From a bacterium (GTDB taxonomy: Bacteria > Chloroflexota > Dormibacteria > UBA8260 > Bog-877), in contig JAJYWM010000292.1 of assembly GCA_021791455.1 (NCBI GenBank), positions 1-7,634 of the forward strand: a DNA stretch of 7,634 nucleotides, given 5' to 3'. Shown here piece by piece: positions 1-6,256 of the stretch. The position numbers were made by a program, and so were the translations under genes. Position 1 is the stretch's first letter. Each line of letters begins with the position of its first letter. The notes beneath the pieces were generated by a model. The model was not told the DNA's origin, did not search any database, and saw only the letters and a program-made list of their open reading frames with translations.

Positions 1-592
1 CGATCTGCTGGGGCAGCTTCTGCCCGCCGGTCACGGGGTGCGCCAGGCGCTGCAGTCGCTGGCGGAAGGAGGCCCGGTCGAGCTGCGCGGGGAACTGCAG
101 ACGGTAATTGTACGGATGCGCGAAGTGCCCTTGGACCTGGCGCTGCTGGAAGCCGATCGCCGGATCAAGCAACCCTTGTTCAGCCTCATGGTCAGCGCTC
201 TATCTGTCGGGGCGAGGTCAGGCGGGCGAATCACCCCGCTGCTGGAGGAGCTTTCGAGGGCGGCCCATCAGATTCAGACCGCTCAGGACCAGATCCGCGC
301 CGAACAGGCTCAGGGTCGCCTCGGCGCTCTTGTCATCGCTCTGATGCCGGTCTTTTTGATCGCCGTTCTGCGGGTGGTGAATCCAGCCTATCTGCAGCCC
401 TACCATGGCCTTGGCGGCCAGCTCGTTCTGTCCCTTCTGCTCGCCCTGATCGTGATTGGGTACTCCTGGATGCTGCGAATTCTGCGCGCCAGGGACGTGG
501 ACCAAATCCACCTCCTGGCGGGCTCGCCAGGGTCCGACATTGAGCAGCAGGCGGGGCTCAGCCACCACGTCGTTCCCGGGGCCGCCCGCTGA
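1..592 (+). CDS. tadB: TadB-like Tad pilus platform protein (T2SS F domain), 3' part
   Basis: This is the C-terminal 196 residues of an inner-membrane platform protein of the Tad/Flp pilus machine. The reading frame is open to the left edge (first full codon at base 2), so the true start lies upstream. The visible part resembles a type II secretion F (GspF/TadB) domain: an amphipathic helical region (EVPLDLALLEADRRI, then a Leu/Ser-rich helix with SGGRITPLLEELSRAA), followed by two membrane segments at about partial residues 107-126 and 139-159 and a short polar tail. In the family this protein pairs with TadC and sits above the TadA ATPase to drive pilin polymerisation. Its TGA overlaps the next ATG by one base. 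TadB rather than TadC is inferred from position, being first of two adjacent F-domain genes. The family call is firm and the B/C assignment a little less so. Confidence 0.85.
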   Translation, partial: DLLGQLLPAGHGVRQALQSLAEGGPVELRGELQTVIVRMREVPLDLALLEADRRIKQPLFSLMVSALSVGARSGGRITPLLEELSRAAHQIQTAQDQIRAEQAQGRLGALVIALMPVFLIAVLRVVNPAYLQPYHGLGGQLVLSLLLALIVIGYSWMLRILRARDVDQIHLLAGSPGSDIEQQAGLSHHVVPGAAR

Positions 593-1530
593 TGGCTCCG
601 GCCTTGTTGAGCCCGCTCCAAGGGGTGCAAATTCCCCCCCTCGCCGCAGAGGGAGTCATCGGTGCCGCCCTTCTGGCAATGTTCGCGGCCATCATCGCGA
701 TCGCCTGGCCAAGGCGGCAAACGTGGGAGAGGCAGTTGGCTAAGCGGGCGCGGGAAAGAGCCTGGCCCGCGCCCGCAAGAGCTGCGGGTCGCAGTTGGCC
801 GCCGCTGCCGTTGCGGACACTGGCGATCCTGCTCCGGCCCGTGCTGCCCGACGGGCTCATGAGCTGGCTCCGCGCCTCGCTGCGATCCGCGGCCTTCGAC
901 GTTCTGCCGGAGGAGGTCATCGCCCTCGACCTCCTGCTGACGCTTCTCCTGGTGGGGGGAGCGCTGGTGCTCAGCTCCCTGCAGTTGCTCCCGCCGCCGC
1001 TAGCGGGTGCCGCCATTCCTGTGCCGACTTTGGGGATTGCAGCGCACCTGCTTCGGCGTGCCTCCCGACGCCGCGAGGCGATCGCCGGCCAGCTCCCGAT
1101 CCTGGTCGATCTGATGGCCCTGGAGCAGAGTGGCGGTGGCATTGGGGCCCGCCGGGCGATGGAGCTGGTCGTGAGCCGAGTTGGCGGAGATGCGGCCAGC
1201 CTTCTGCGTGGCTGCCTCGCCGGGTCGGCGGCGGCCGGGACCGCTTCACTGGACGATCTCTTGGAGCAGCGGGCCGCCCAGCTTGGGGTACCCGCCCTGG
1301 GCGCCCTGGCCGCAGTCGTGCGCCTGCAGCGTCGGGAGGGAATCTCAGCTGCCGCTCCCCTGGGTCGGCTGGCGCGCAGTCTGCGAGACCGCCAGCGGGA
1401 TGACTTCACGATTCGCGGCAAGCGTGCCCTGGTCACCATGCTGCTGCCTGTGGCGACCTGCATTCTGCTGCCCTTCGTCATCATCATCCTCTACCCCGCG
1501 CTGGAACGTCTTTCGAGCGCCCTGTCGTGA
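592..1530 (+). CDS. tadC: TadC-like Tad pilus platform protein (T2SS F domain)
   Basis: A 312-residue membrane protein, the second platform subunit of the Tad machine. Predicted membrane segments lie at about residues 19-39, 109-131, 136-155 and 280-301. The F domain covers roughly 163-300, beginning with the LPILVDLMALEQSGGGIG helix that matches the usual TadC pattern of LPD-x-LDLLALxLEAG. The length and the segment layout (an N-terminal segment, a central pair, a C-terminal segment) are normal for TadC. The ATG shares one base with the upstream TGA (TGATG) and has only a weak G-rich sequence upstream, which suggests translation by re-initiation. The stop likewise shares a base with the next start. 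It would work with the TadB-like protein as an inner-membrane hetero-complex. The membrane segments and fold are read from the sequence; the function is inferred from the family. Confidence 0.85.
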   Translation: MAPALLSPLQGVQIPPLAAEGVIGAALLAMFAAIIAIAWPRRQTWERQLAKRARERAWPAPARAAGRSWPPLPLRTLAILLRPVLPDGLMSWLRASLRSAAFDVLPEEVIALDLLLTLLLVGGALVLSSLQLLPPPLAGAAIPVPTLGIAAHLLRRASRRREAIAGQLPILVDLMALEQSGGGIGARRAMELVVSRVGGDAASLLRGCLAGSAAAGTASLDDLLEQRAAQLGVPALGALAAVVRLQRREGISAAAPLGRLARSLRDRQRDDFTIRGKRALVTMLLPVATCILLPFVIIILYPALERLSSALS

Positions 1531-2192
1531 TGCGAGGCGTCGAGTCCGGTCAGGCGATGGTGGAGTTTGCCATCGGGGTCGCCGTCTTTTTGTTGGTGAC
1601 CCTGGGTGCCGTCCAGATTGGCCTTCTCGCCCTGGCCGAGGAAGGAGTCCAAAGCGCAAGCCTCGCGGGGGCCCGTGCGGCATCGGTTTCGCCGCAAGGG
1701 CTCAACCCGGCCGTGATTCTTGAGAATGGAGCCGAGGCCGCCGGGACATCCCTGAGGACCCTGGTGGCGGGGATGGCGGAGCCGGGACTCTGCCCCGCGG
1801 GCGGAACAACCTGCTGGACCAGGCTCGAATGCGTCCGATACCGCGGAGGAGTTGCGCAGCCGGCGACCACCAGGCCCTGCTCGTCGCTGCCCGCGGCCGC
1901 CATCGCCTCGTACACGTACGGCCCCGTTCCCCAGGAGCTCGATGGGGCTCAGAATCCAAGCTGCCACGCCGCGCAGTGCTTCGGCGTGGCGGCTTTGATG
2001 CAGCCCTGTCGACGGACGGTCGCGACCGGCAGGCTCGCCATCTGCGTGGCCTACACCTCCTGGCCGCCGAAGGCGGTCGATGTCTGGATCACGGGGGAGT
2101 TGCGCACCATAATTCCCTGGATTGGATCCGCCGGCCCCGGATCGGTGCCTGTCTCGAGTCGGCTGCGCCTCTCCGTCGAGGCCTTCTCGTGA
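1530..2192 (+). CDS. tadE: TadE-like minor pseudopilin, cysteine-rich
   Basis: A 220-residue exported pseudopilin. The N-terminus reads ESGQAMVEFAIGVAVFLLVT: a short basic leader, then Gly-Gln with Glu at +5 and a hydrophobic helix to about residue 34. This is the TadE signature, expected to be cut after the Gly by a prepilin peptidase (TadV/CpaA type). The C-terminal region (VDVWITGELRTIIPWIG, then a Ser/Arg-rich end) follows the usual TadE layout. Eight cysteines lie in the extracytoplasmic part, between about residues 87 and 174, so disulfides are plausible. I chose the ATG at 1530, which overlaps the tadC stop (TGATG); a GTG directly before it (1527) is an alternative, and the next ATG (1557) would remove the processing site. 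In the family TadE acts as a minor pilin needed for pilus assembly. Confidence 0.82.
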   Translation: MRGVESGQAMVEFAIGVAVFLLVTLGAVQIGLLALAEEGVQSASLAGARAASVSPQGLNPAVILENGAEAAGTSLRTLVAGMAEPGLCPAGGTTCWTRLECVRYRGGVAQPATTRPCSSLPAAAIASYTYGPVPQELDGAQNPSCHAAQCFGVAALMQPCRRTVATGRLAICVAYTSWPPKAVDVWITGELRTIIPWIGSAGPGSVPVSSRLRLSVEAFS

Positions 2193-2767
2193 ACCGCGCA
2201 TGCGGGGCCGCGAGCGGCCAGGCCCTGGTGGAGCTGGCGCTGGTGCTACCGCTGACCCTGCTCCTGGGATGCGGCGCCGTCGCCGTGGTGCAGCTCGCGC
2301 GCACCCAGATGGCGATGCAGACCGCCAGTGATGCCGCGGCGCTGGTTGCCGCTCGGGCCGTGGATGCCAGAGTCGCCTGCAGCCAAGCAGAAGAGGAGCT
2401 TGCCACGGTAGTGCAGGAGAGTCAGGGGCTGCTGGCAGGGCAGCTCCACAACATGACCCTGGGCACCTGCGTTGGTCAACCTCCCCTGGCGACAGCGTTG
2501 CCGGCCACCCCGGGGTCGGGTTCCTACCAGGTTTGGTTCGGCTACGGCGGCTCCGACGACAGCTTCTGTCGGCTCGGAGGAGCGCCCAACGCCACCGGCC
2601 TGACGGACGGGGATGTCGAGGTGATGATGGCGTTTCGCCCCGATCTTGATTGGATCCCGGTGCTGGGAAACTGGCTGTCCCCTGTGCTCCACGCGTCCGA
2701 CACGGAGAAGATCGCGCCATTTCGTAGCCGCGATCCCAGTCAGGACCCCACCGGCGATGACTGCTGA
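2189..2767 (+). CDS. Second TadE/TadF-like minor pseudopilin
   Basis: A 192-residue protein starting with GTG at 2189, which overlaps the upstream TGA by four bases (GTGA) and has a GAGG Shine-Dalgarno at 2178-2181, seven bases away. The same frame is open further upstream, but that stretch lies over the preceding tadE-like gene and reads as noise. The N-terminus contains SGQALVELALVLPLTLLL, again Gly-Gln with Glu at +5 of the predicted mature protein. It is followed by the QTASDAAALVAARAVDA helix typical of TadE/TadF/TadG-type proteins. The C-terminal part (VEVMMAFRPDLDWIPVLGNW) resembles the family's usual end. Four cysteines lie in the predicted extracytoplasmic part, the last being the final residue (GDDC). 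It may be the TadF equivalent, forming a pair with the upstream TadE. The two differ outside the N-terminal helix, so this looks like an old duplication. Confidence 0.8.
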   Translation: MNRACGAASGQALVELALVLPLTLLLGCGAVAVVQLARTQMAMQTASDAAALVAARAVDARVACSQAEEELATVVQESQGLLAGQLHNMTLGTCVGQPPLATALPATPGSGSYQVWFGYGGSDDSFCRLGGAPNATGLTDGDVEVMMAFRPDLDWIPVLGNWLSPVLHASDTEKIAPFRSRDPSQDPTGDDC

Positions 2768-3353
2768 CCCAGGCCGCCGTGAACAGTCGGGGCAGGTGCT
2801 GCCGCTGTTCGCCATTCTCCTGGTCCTGCTGCTGCTGCCCGTGACCGCGCTGGCTGTCGACGGGGGTCTTCTGGTCTCGGCGCACAGCCAGCTCGTGGGA
2901 ACCGCGCAGGCGGCGGCGGAGGCGGGCTCCCAGGCGGTCGACGTCACTGCCCTTGAAAGCTCGGGCAGCATCGTCATCTGCAGCCTGGCGGAACCCGGCA
3001 CAAGTTGTGGCAATGGCATAGGCGACGTGAGCCAAGTCGTGGGCAGCGTGGTGACCGCGTCCTATCCCGCCGTGACCGGCCAGTGCTCTTTGGTGTCACC
3101 CTCGGACCTGGTTCCAGCGTCTGGCACCGCGGCGGGGTGCGAGCTCGCCGTCACCACTCGCTGTCAAGCGGCTTCCGGGCAGATTCAATTTCAGCAGGGA
3201 GTGACGGTGCTGCTCTGGCGGACCGCTTCCATTCCGCTCTTGACCCTTGGACCGTGGTCCAAGGTCGCGATGTTGGCGACGGCCACTGCCTGGCTCACCC
3301 ACGGCTACGGGGCTCCGGTACAAGAGCCCGTGCCCAAGGGCTTGTCCTGTTGA
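2757..3353 (+). CDS. TadG-like Tad pilus-associated pseudopilin
   Basis: A 198-residue protein with the N-terminal signature of the TadG-like family (pilus-assembly TadE/G-like, Tad-type N-terminus). A short charged leader MTADPGRREQSGQ is followed by a hydrophobic helix at about residues 14-34 ending in AVDGG, then an AQAAAEAGSQAVD helix. Unlike the two upstream TadE-type proteins it lacks Glu at +5, which fits TadG rather than TadE. At under 200 residues it lacks the large von Willebrand-type domain of long TadG proteins. The C-terminal part (IPLLTLGPWSKVAMLATATA) matches the beta-rich end common in this family. Six cysteines lie after the membrane helix, and the last residue is Cys (GLSC). 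The ATG at 2757 overlaps the upstream gene by 11 nt, with an AGGA at 2742-2745. A role in anchoring the pilus or as a minor pilin is inferred. Confidence 0.75.
   Translation: MTADPGRREQSGQVLPLFAILLVLLLLPVTALAVDGGLLVSAHSQLVGTAQAAAEAGSQAVDVTALESSGSIVICSLAEPGTSCGNGIGDVSQVVGSVVTASYPAVTGQCSLVSPSDLVPASGTAAGCELAVTTRCQAASGQIQFQQGVTVLLWRTASIPLLTLGPWSKVAMLATATAWLTHGYGAPVQEPVPKGLSC
3245..3264. repeat. Perfect 9+9 bp inverted repeat in the TadG-like gene
   Basis: Arms CCTTGGACC and GGTCCAAGG are separated by GT, inside the 3' part of the TadG-like gene (coding for LGPWSK) and 86 nt before the TTG start of the ATPase gene. In RNA it could form an 8-bp stem with a CGUG loop. No T-run follows, so it is not an intrinsic terminator. 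It could be an operator-like dyad, an mRNA processing or stability hairpin, or chance. Confidence 0.6.
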
Positions 3354-4456
3354 GGGTGAGTGGGAGCCGCCAGAGCCTGCGGTGGAGTGCGCAACCGGTC
3401 GTCCCAGCGCCTCCGGAGGCGCCGGGTTCGATGTTGAGCTGGCAGCAGACGCAAGGGCCGGGGCCGGTCCGTCCGCTGGCTCGCCATCCACTGCTTCTGG
3501 TGGCGGAACAGGCTGGTGCGAAGGCCGCTGGCAGCGGAACGCTAGTGAACCAGCCCTGGTTAGTCCGCGTCTTAGGTCGCTCGCTCAGGACCACTGCTGG
3601 GGACCATGAGCGTTCCGCTGGCGGCGCCCCGAAGTCCCCAAGGGCGGCCCGGTTCGGGCCTGGGAACCCGCTGGTGGTCCTGGTTGTGGGCGGAAAGGGA
3701 GGATGTGGACGCACCACCTTCGCTCTTGATTTGGCCGACGCGTTCTGCCACCTCAATGACTTCCGCCAGGTCCTCCTGGTTGACGCCGACGGAGTTGATC
3801 CCGACATCGACCTGCGAGTGGGGGCATTCGCCGCCGGACGGGATCTCATGCCGTCCGCCCGTCTCAATGAACTGGTTCTACGCTTTGCCGAACTGCATGA
3901 GGGCCGGTTGGGAATTGAGTCGTGCCTTTGGTCGGGCCCCGGTCTCGGCTTTCAGACCCTGCTAGCCCCCCTGACCGAGTCGGGGCGTCCTGGAGTGGGG
4001 CGAGAACACCTCGATTATCTGTGGGAGCACTTCCTGGCGCCCCGGTTCGACGCCGTGATAGTTGACGGCGGGCCGGTCACACCCGCTCCGGGCCTGCTGC
4101 TGGAATTCTTCGCTGAGCGGTCCGCCCGGGCGCTGGTGCCGGTTGGTCCTTCGGAGGGGCACCTGCGCAGCTGCCGGAGGACCATCGCCGGGCTCGGTCC
4201 CAGGGCGGGTCTTGGACGCGCCGACTGGCTGGCGGTCATCGGGACCGACTCCCGTCATGTTGCCCGCTCGCTGCAGCCTAAGCTTGCAGCCGAGGGCTTG
4301 GAGCTGGAAGCGGTTCCGTGGGGTGGTGCGAAGTCCGCGCTCGCCGAAGCGCGCCACCTTCCCCGGGCCGCGCTGGACCGGGCCGCGCGCGAGGCCTCGC
4401 TGAGCCTGGCTGTCCGGATCGTGGAGCAAGTGGCGCTGAGGGATGTCGTTGGCTGA
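3350..4456 (+). CDS. tadZ: TadZ/CpaE-like MinD-superfamily ATPase with altered Walker A
   Basis: A SIMIBI-class (MinD/ParA-like) protein of up to 368 residues. Numbered from the TTG at 3350, it has a deviant Walker A GGKGGCGRTT at 114-123, a switch region VLLVDADGVDPDIDLRVG at 141-158 and a Walker B AVIVDGG at about 235-241. It keeps the MinD signature lysine (K116), but the P-loop lysine is Arg (R121). Known CpaE/TadZ proteins often lose this lysine, and with the Tad neighbourhood this supports TadZ, the factor that localises the machine. The first 105 residues are Pro/Ala-rich with no domain I can identify; many CpaE proteins carry a receiver-like domain there. The start is uncertain. TTG 3350 overlaps the upstream TGA by four bases and has AAGGG at 3336-3340. 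GTG 3356 and ATG 3431 are alternatives; none affects the ATPase domain. Confidence 0.78.
   Translation: MRVSGSRQSLRWSAQPVVPAPPEAPGSMLSWQQTQGPGPVRPLARHPLLLVAEQAGAKAAGSGTLVNQPWLVRVLGRSLRTTAGDHERSAGGAPKSPRAARFGPGNPLVVLVVGGKGGCGRTTFALDLADAFCHLNDFRQVLLVDADGVDPDIDLRVGAFAAGRDLMPSARLNELVLRFAELHEGRLGIESCLWSGPGLGFQTLLAPLTESGRPGVGREHLDYLWEHFLAPRFDAVIVDGGPVTPAPGLLLEFFAERSARALVPVGPSEGHLRSCRRTIAGLGPRAGLGRADWLAVIGTDSRHVARSLQPKLAAEGLELEAVPWGGAKSALAEARHLPRAALDRAAREASLSLAVRIVEQVALRDVVG
3407..3422. repeat. Perfect 16-bp palindrome near the start of the TadZ-like gene
   Basis: GCGCCTCC followed directly by its reverse complement GGAGGCGC. It lies in the poorly conserved-looking 5' part of the ATPase reading frame. 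If translation really begins at ATG 3431, this palindrome would sit just upstream of the start, in a noncoding spacer. It could act as an operator or as a 6-bp hairpin with a CCGG loop, or be a chance product of GC-rich coding sequence. Confidence 0.5.
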
Positions 4457-4496
4457 GGGTCATCACCTCCGCTGGCCCAGAAGCCCAGGGGCTGAC

Positions 4497-4889
4497 GTGA
4501 GGAACGAGAACGATCGGCACACCAGTGCCCGGATTCGGCAGCTGATGGACGGCATTGAGGACGCCGTCCGCCGTGGCGATGAGCTGGCGCTGGCTCGATT
4601 CTTGGCTCCGCCCCTGCTACGGCAGATGATGATCCAAACCGCCGATATCCGCGCTGCGGGGGGGACCGTCGCCCCGGGTCGTGCCGGGCTTCGATGGATG
4701 CTCAGCCGGCGCCGTGCCGACGGGCCGGGGCGCTGCTGGTTGCGGCTTCGATTCGAAGACATGACCGTTTGCCACTATCCCGACGGCCCGGCCAGAGCCC
4801 TTGGCCGCACTCACGACTTGGAGGTTGACGTCGAGACCACTACCTCTCCTTGGCGACTACACCGGGTGGTGGAGTTGGACAGTGCCTGA
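4497..4889 (+). CDS. Small unrecognised protein, last gene of the Tad operon
   Basis: A soluble-looking protein of 130 residues with no signal peptide or membrane segment. I do not recognise its family. It starts with an amphipathic helix (ARIRQLMDGIEDAVRRGDE, then LALARFLAP) and continues into mixed strand-like segments (RCWLRLRFEDMTVCHY and HDLEVDVETTTSPWRLHRVVELD). This helix-then-sheet order recalls the NTF2/SnoaL-like fold, but that is only a shape argument. GTG 4497 is preferred because it has AGGGG at 4487-4491, five bases upstream. An in-frame ATG at 4443 would overlap the tadZ end by 14 nt, but its GAGGG abuts the start with no spacing. With the GTG start there is a 40-nt gap after tadZ. 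Co-transcription with the Tad genes is likely from strand and spacing; a role in the pilus is not shown. Confidence 0.6.
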   Translation: MRNENDRHTSARIRQLMDGIEDAVRRGDELALARFLAPPLLRQMMIQTADIRAAGGTVAPGRAGLRWMLSRRRADGPGRCWLRLRFEDMTVCHYPDGPARALGRTHDLEVDVETTTSPWRLHRVVELDSA

Positions 4890-4916
4890 CTGCCGCCGCT
4901 GGGATGAAGTGGGTGC

Positions 4917-4941
4917 GCCCGTCGGGGTTGCGCCGAGGGGC
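4917..4941. terminator. Possible bidirectional hairpin between convergent genes
   Basis: An imperfect inverted repeat lies in the 119-nt gap between the convergent gene ends at 4889 and 5009. Arms GCCC-G-TCGG and CCGA-G-GGGC (4+4 pairs around a single mismatch) enclose a 7-nt loop. It starts 28 nt after the upstream stop. No T-run follows on either strand, so it is not a canonical intrinsic terminator. It could still slow or end transcription from both sides, as hairpins in GC-rich genomes sometimes do. Nothing else of note is visible in this gap. Confidence 0.3.
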
Positions 4942-5008
4942 AAGTAGCGGACGGTTCATCGGACAACGTGGAAGACGCCGGGGACCGCGAAATGAAGCTT
5001 GGTCCTCC

Positions 5009-6235
5009 TCAGATGTCCTCGAAGCACCAGGGAGCAGGGCTCCACCCGAAGATGCCATTGGCCAGCCGGGCCACGGCGTCAGACCGCGCCCGAGCGCGGC
5101 CCGCCAGGACGAGTTGCGGAATGCACTCCTGGCCGAGGCTGATCGCGCCCAAGTCATCTCTCCCAAGTGAAAGATCCGCTGGTCCTTCGGCGGGTTGGCA
5201 GTGGCCCCTGCCATGGTCGACGGATAGGCGCAAGGTGGTCGTGGTGGCCGGGCTGTCGCCGCGCACCTCCAGGCTCAGCTGGCCGTCAACTCGGTAACGG
5301 CGACGCTCCAGAAACTTTCGGACATCCAGCACATCTGCCCATAGCGTGGTGGCCCTCGAGGCGAGCAGCGCCTGAGGATCTGCCGCCAACCATGGAATCG
5401 GGTCGTCCGAGGGGCGCAGCCCGCGGCCGGAGGCCTCGATCCGCCTGACCAGGTCGACCTCTGTGCAGTAGCGCCAAAGATCCCTGGTGACCAAGCCGCT
5501 ATGCCCGACCATCTCCAGGATGACCAACGTGTTCTCAGGGCCGCGGGCAGACCATTTATTCCTTATGCGATACACGAGATAACCGTCGGGGCGGCCCTCG
5601 TCCTCGTGGACCAAGAAGAACATTGGGCCCTCCTCCCGGGTCACGTGCGGATCCTCCTCGGACAGAGCGAAGTCCCAAGCGGCATCATCCCGGGCAATCA
5701 TGGCCGGGCACCGGTCGACCAGCTCCGCATGCACGGCAGGAAACGCTCGTCGGGCATCGTCGTGGGTGATCAGGCGCATGGTTCCGCTGGCTGGGAATGG
5801 AAGTAGGCGCGCCTTGGGGTGCTCCAACTCGACGCGCAGACCCTGGGCTGCTGGTCCGAATCCGAAGCGGGAATAGATGCCGCCTTCAGACGCCCAGAGT
5901 ACGGCCAGCGAATATCCCCGTCGATTGGCCTCCGCCAAGAGGCGGTCCAGCATGGAGCGCATGATGCCGCGGCGCCGGTGGGTTGGCAGCACGCCCACGG
6001 CCGTCACTCCGGCGGCGCGCTCGCGCCCCCCTGGGATCCCCACTTCGACCTCAAACATCATCGAGCTTCCGACCAGAGCGCCGTCGTCGTAGGCGGCCAT
6101 GGTGTTGGCCGGGATCACGCGCTGCTCGAACCAACTCCGGTGCCAGGCATCCCATTTCTCACCGAAGGCGGTGAGGTTGACCCTCCCGAACCGTTCCAGC
6201 TCCTCCGGCTCGATCGGACGCACTTCTAACGCCAT
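5009..6235 (-). CDS. Eis-family GNAT N-acetyltransferase
   Basis: A 408-residue protein of the Eis (enhanced intracellular survival) family of GNAT acetyltransferases. The N-terminal GNAT domain has the acetyl-CoA motif AVGVLPTHRRRGIMRSML at 79-96. SEGGIYSRFGFGPA at 116-129 contains Tyr121, matching the catalytic tyrosine of Mycobacterium tuberculosis Eis. A second, degenerate GNAT-like region follows (about 150-290, with VDRCPAMIARDDAAWDF), then a C-terminal sterol-carrier-like domain from about 300, with a PWCFEDI end whose carboxylate is expected to reach the active site in this family. Length and layout are normal for Eis proteins, which acetylate amines, including aminoglycosides and lysines, at several positions; the substrate here is unknown. 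The gene starts 21 nt after the MFS exporter gene with no clear Shine-Dalgarno, so coupling to the upstream gene is likely. Confidence 0.88.
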   Translation of the reverse strand: MALEVRPIEPEELERFGRVNLTAFGEKWDAWHRSWFEQRVIPANTMAAYDDGALVGSSMMFEVEVGIPGGRERAAGVTAVGVLPTHRRRGIMRSMLDRLLAEANRRGYSLAVLWASEGGIYSRFGFGPAAQGLRVELEHPKARLLPFPASGTMRLITHDDARRAFPAVHAELVDRCPAMIARDDAAWDFALSEEDPHVTREEGPMFFLVHEDEGRPDGYLVYRIRNKWSARGPENTLVILEMVGHSGLVTRDLWRYCTEVDLVRRIEASGRGLRPSDDPIPWLAADPQALLASRATTLWADVLDVRKFLERRRYRVDGQLSLEVRGDSPATTTTLRLSVDHGRGHCQPAEGPADLSLGRDDLGAISLGQECIPQLVLAGRARARSDAVARLANGIFGWSPAPWCFEDI

Positions 6236-6256
6236 CGCAAGAGGATACCCAACGGG

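Noticed and set aside
558..1487. A 309-codon minus-strand frame opposite tadC
   Set aside because: Its composition is dominated by Arg, Ser and Ala with no domain, while the opposite strand encodes a well-formed TadC.
1829..2188. Upstream in-frame extension of the second TadE-like gene
   Set aside because: It overlaps the first tadE gene in another frame and reads as Arg/His/Pro-rich noise. The GTG at 2189 has a good ribosome site and puts the processing site at the correct distance from the N-terminus.
1491..3035. A 514-codon open frame on the minus strand opposite the tadE/tadG region
   Set aside because: It is Arg/Pro/Ser-rich, has no recognisable domain and lies wholly opposite genes with clear pseudopilin signatures. 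Long antisense frames are expected in GC-rich DNA.
3325..3343. Small hairpin (AGCCC / GGGCT) overlapping the AAGGG before the ATPase start
   Set aside because: The five-pair stem with an 8-nt loop is too common in DNA of this composition to claim ribosome-site masking.
4363..4388. An 11-bp direct repeat (CCGGGCCGCGC twice, 15 bp apart)
   Set aside because: The period is five codons and it encodes RAALD-RAARE, a helix repeat in the ATPase C-terminus. It is explained by amino-acid sequence and codon bias.
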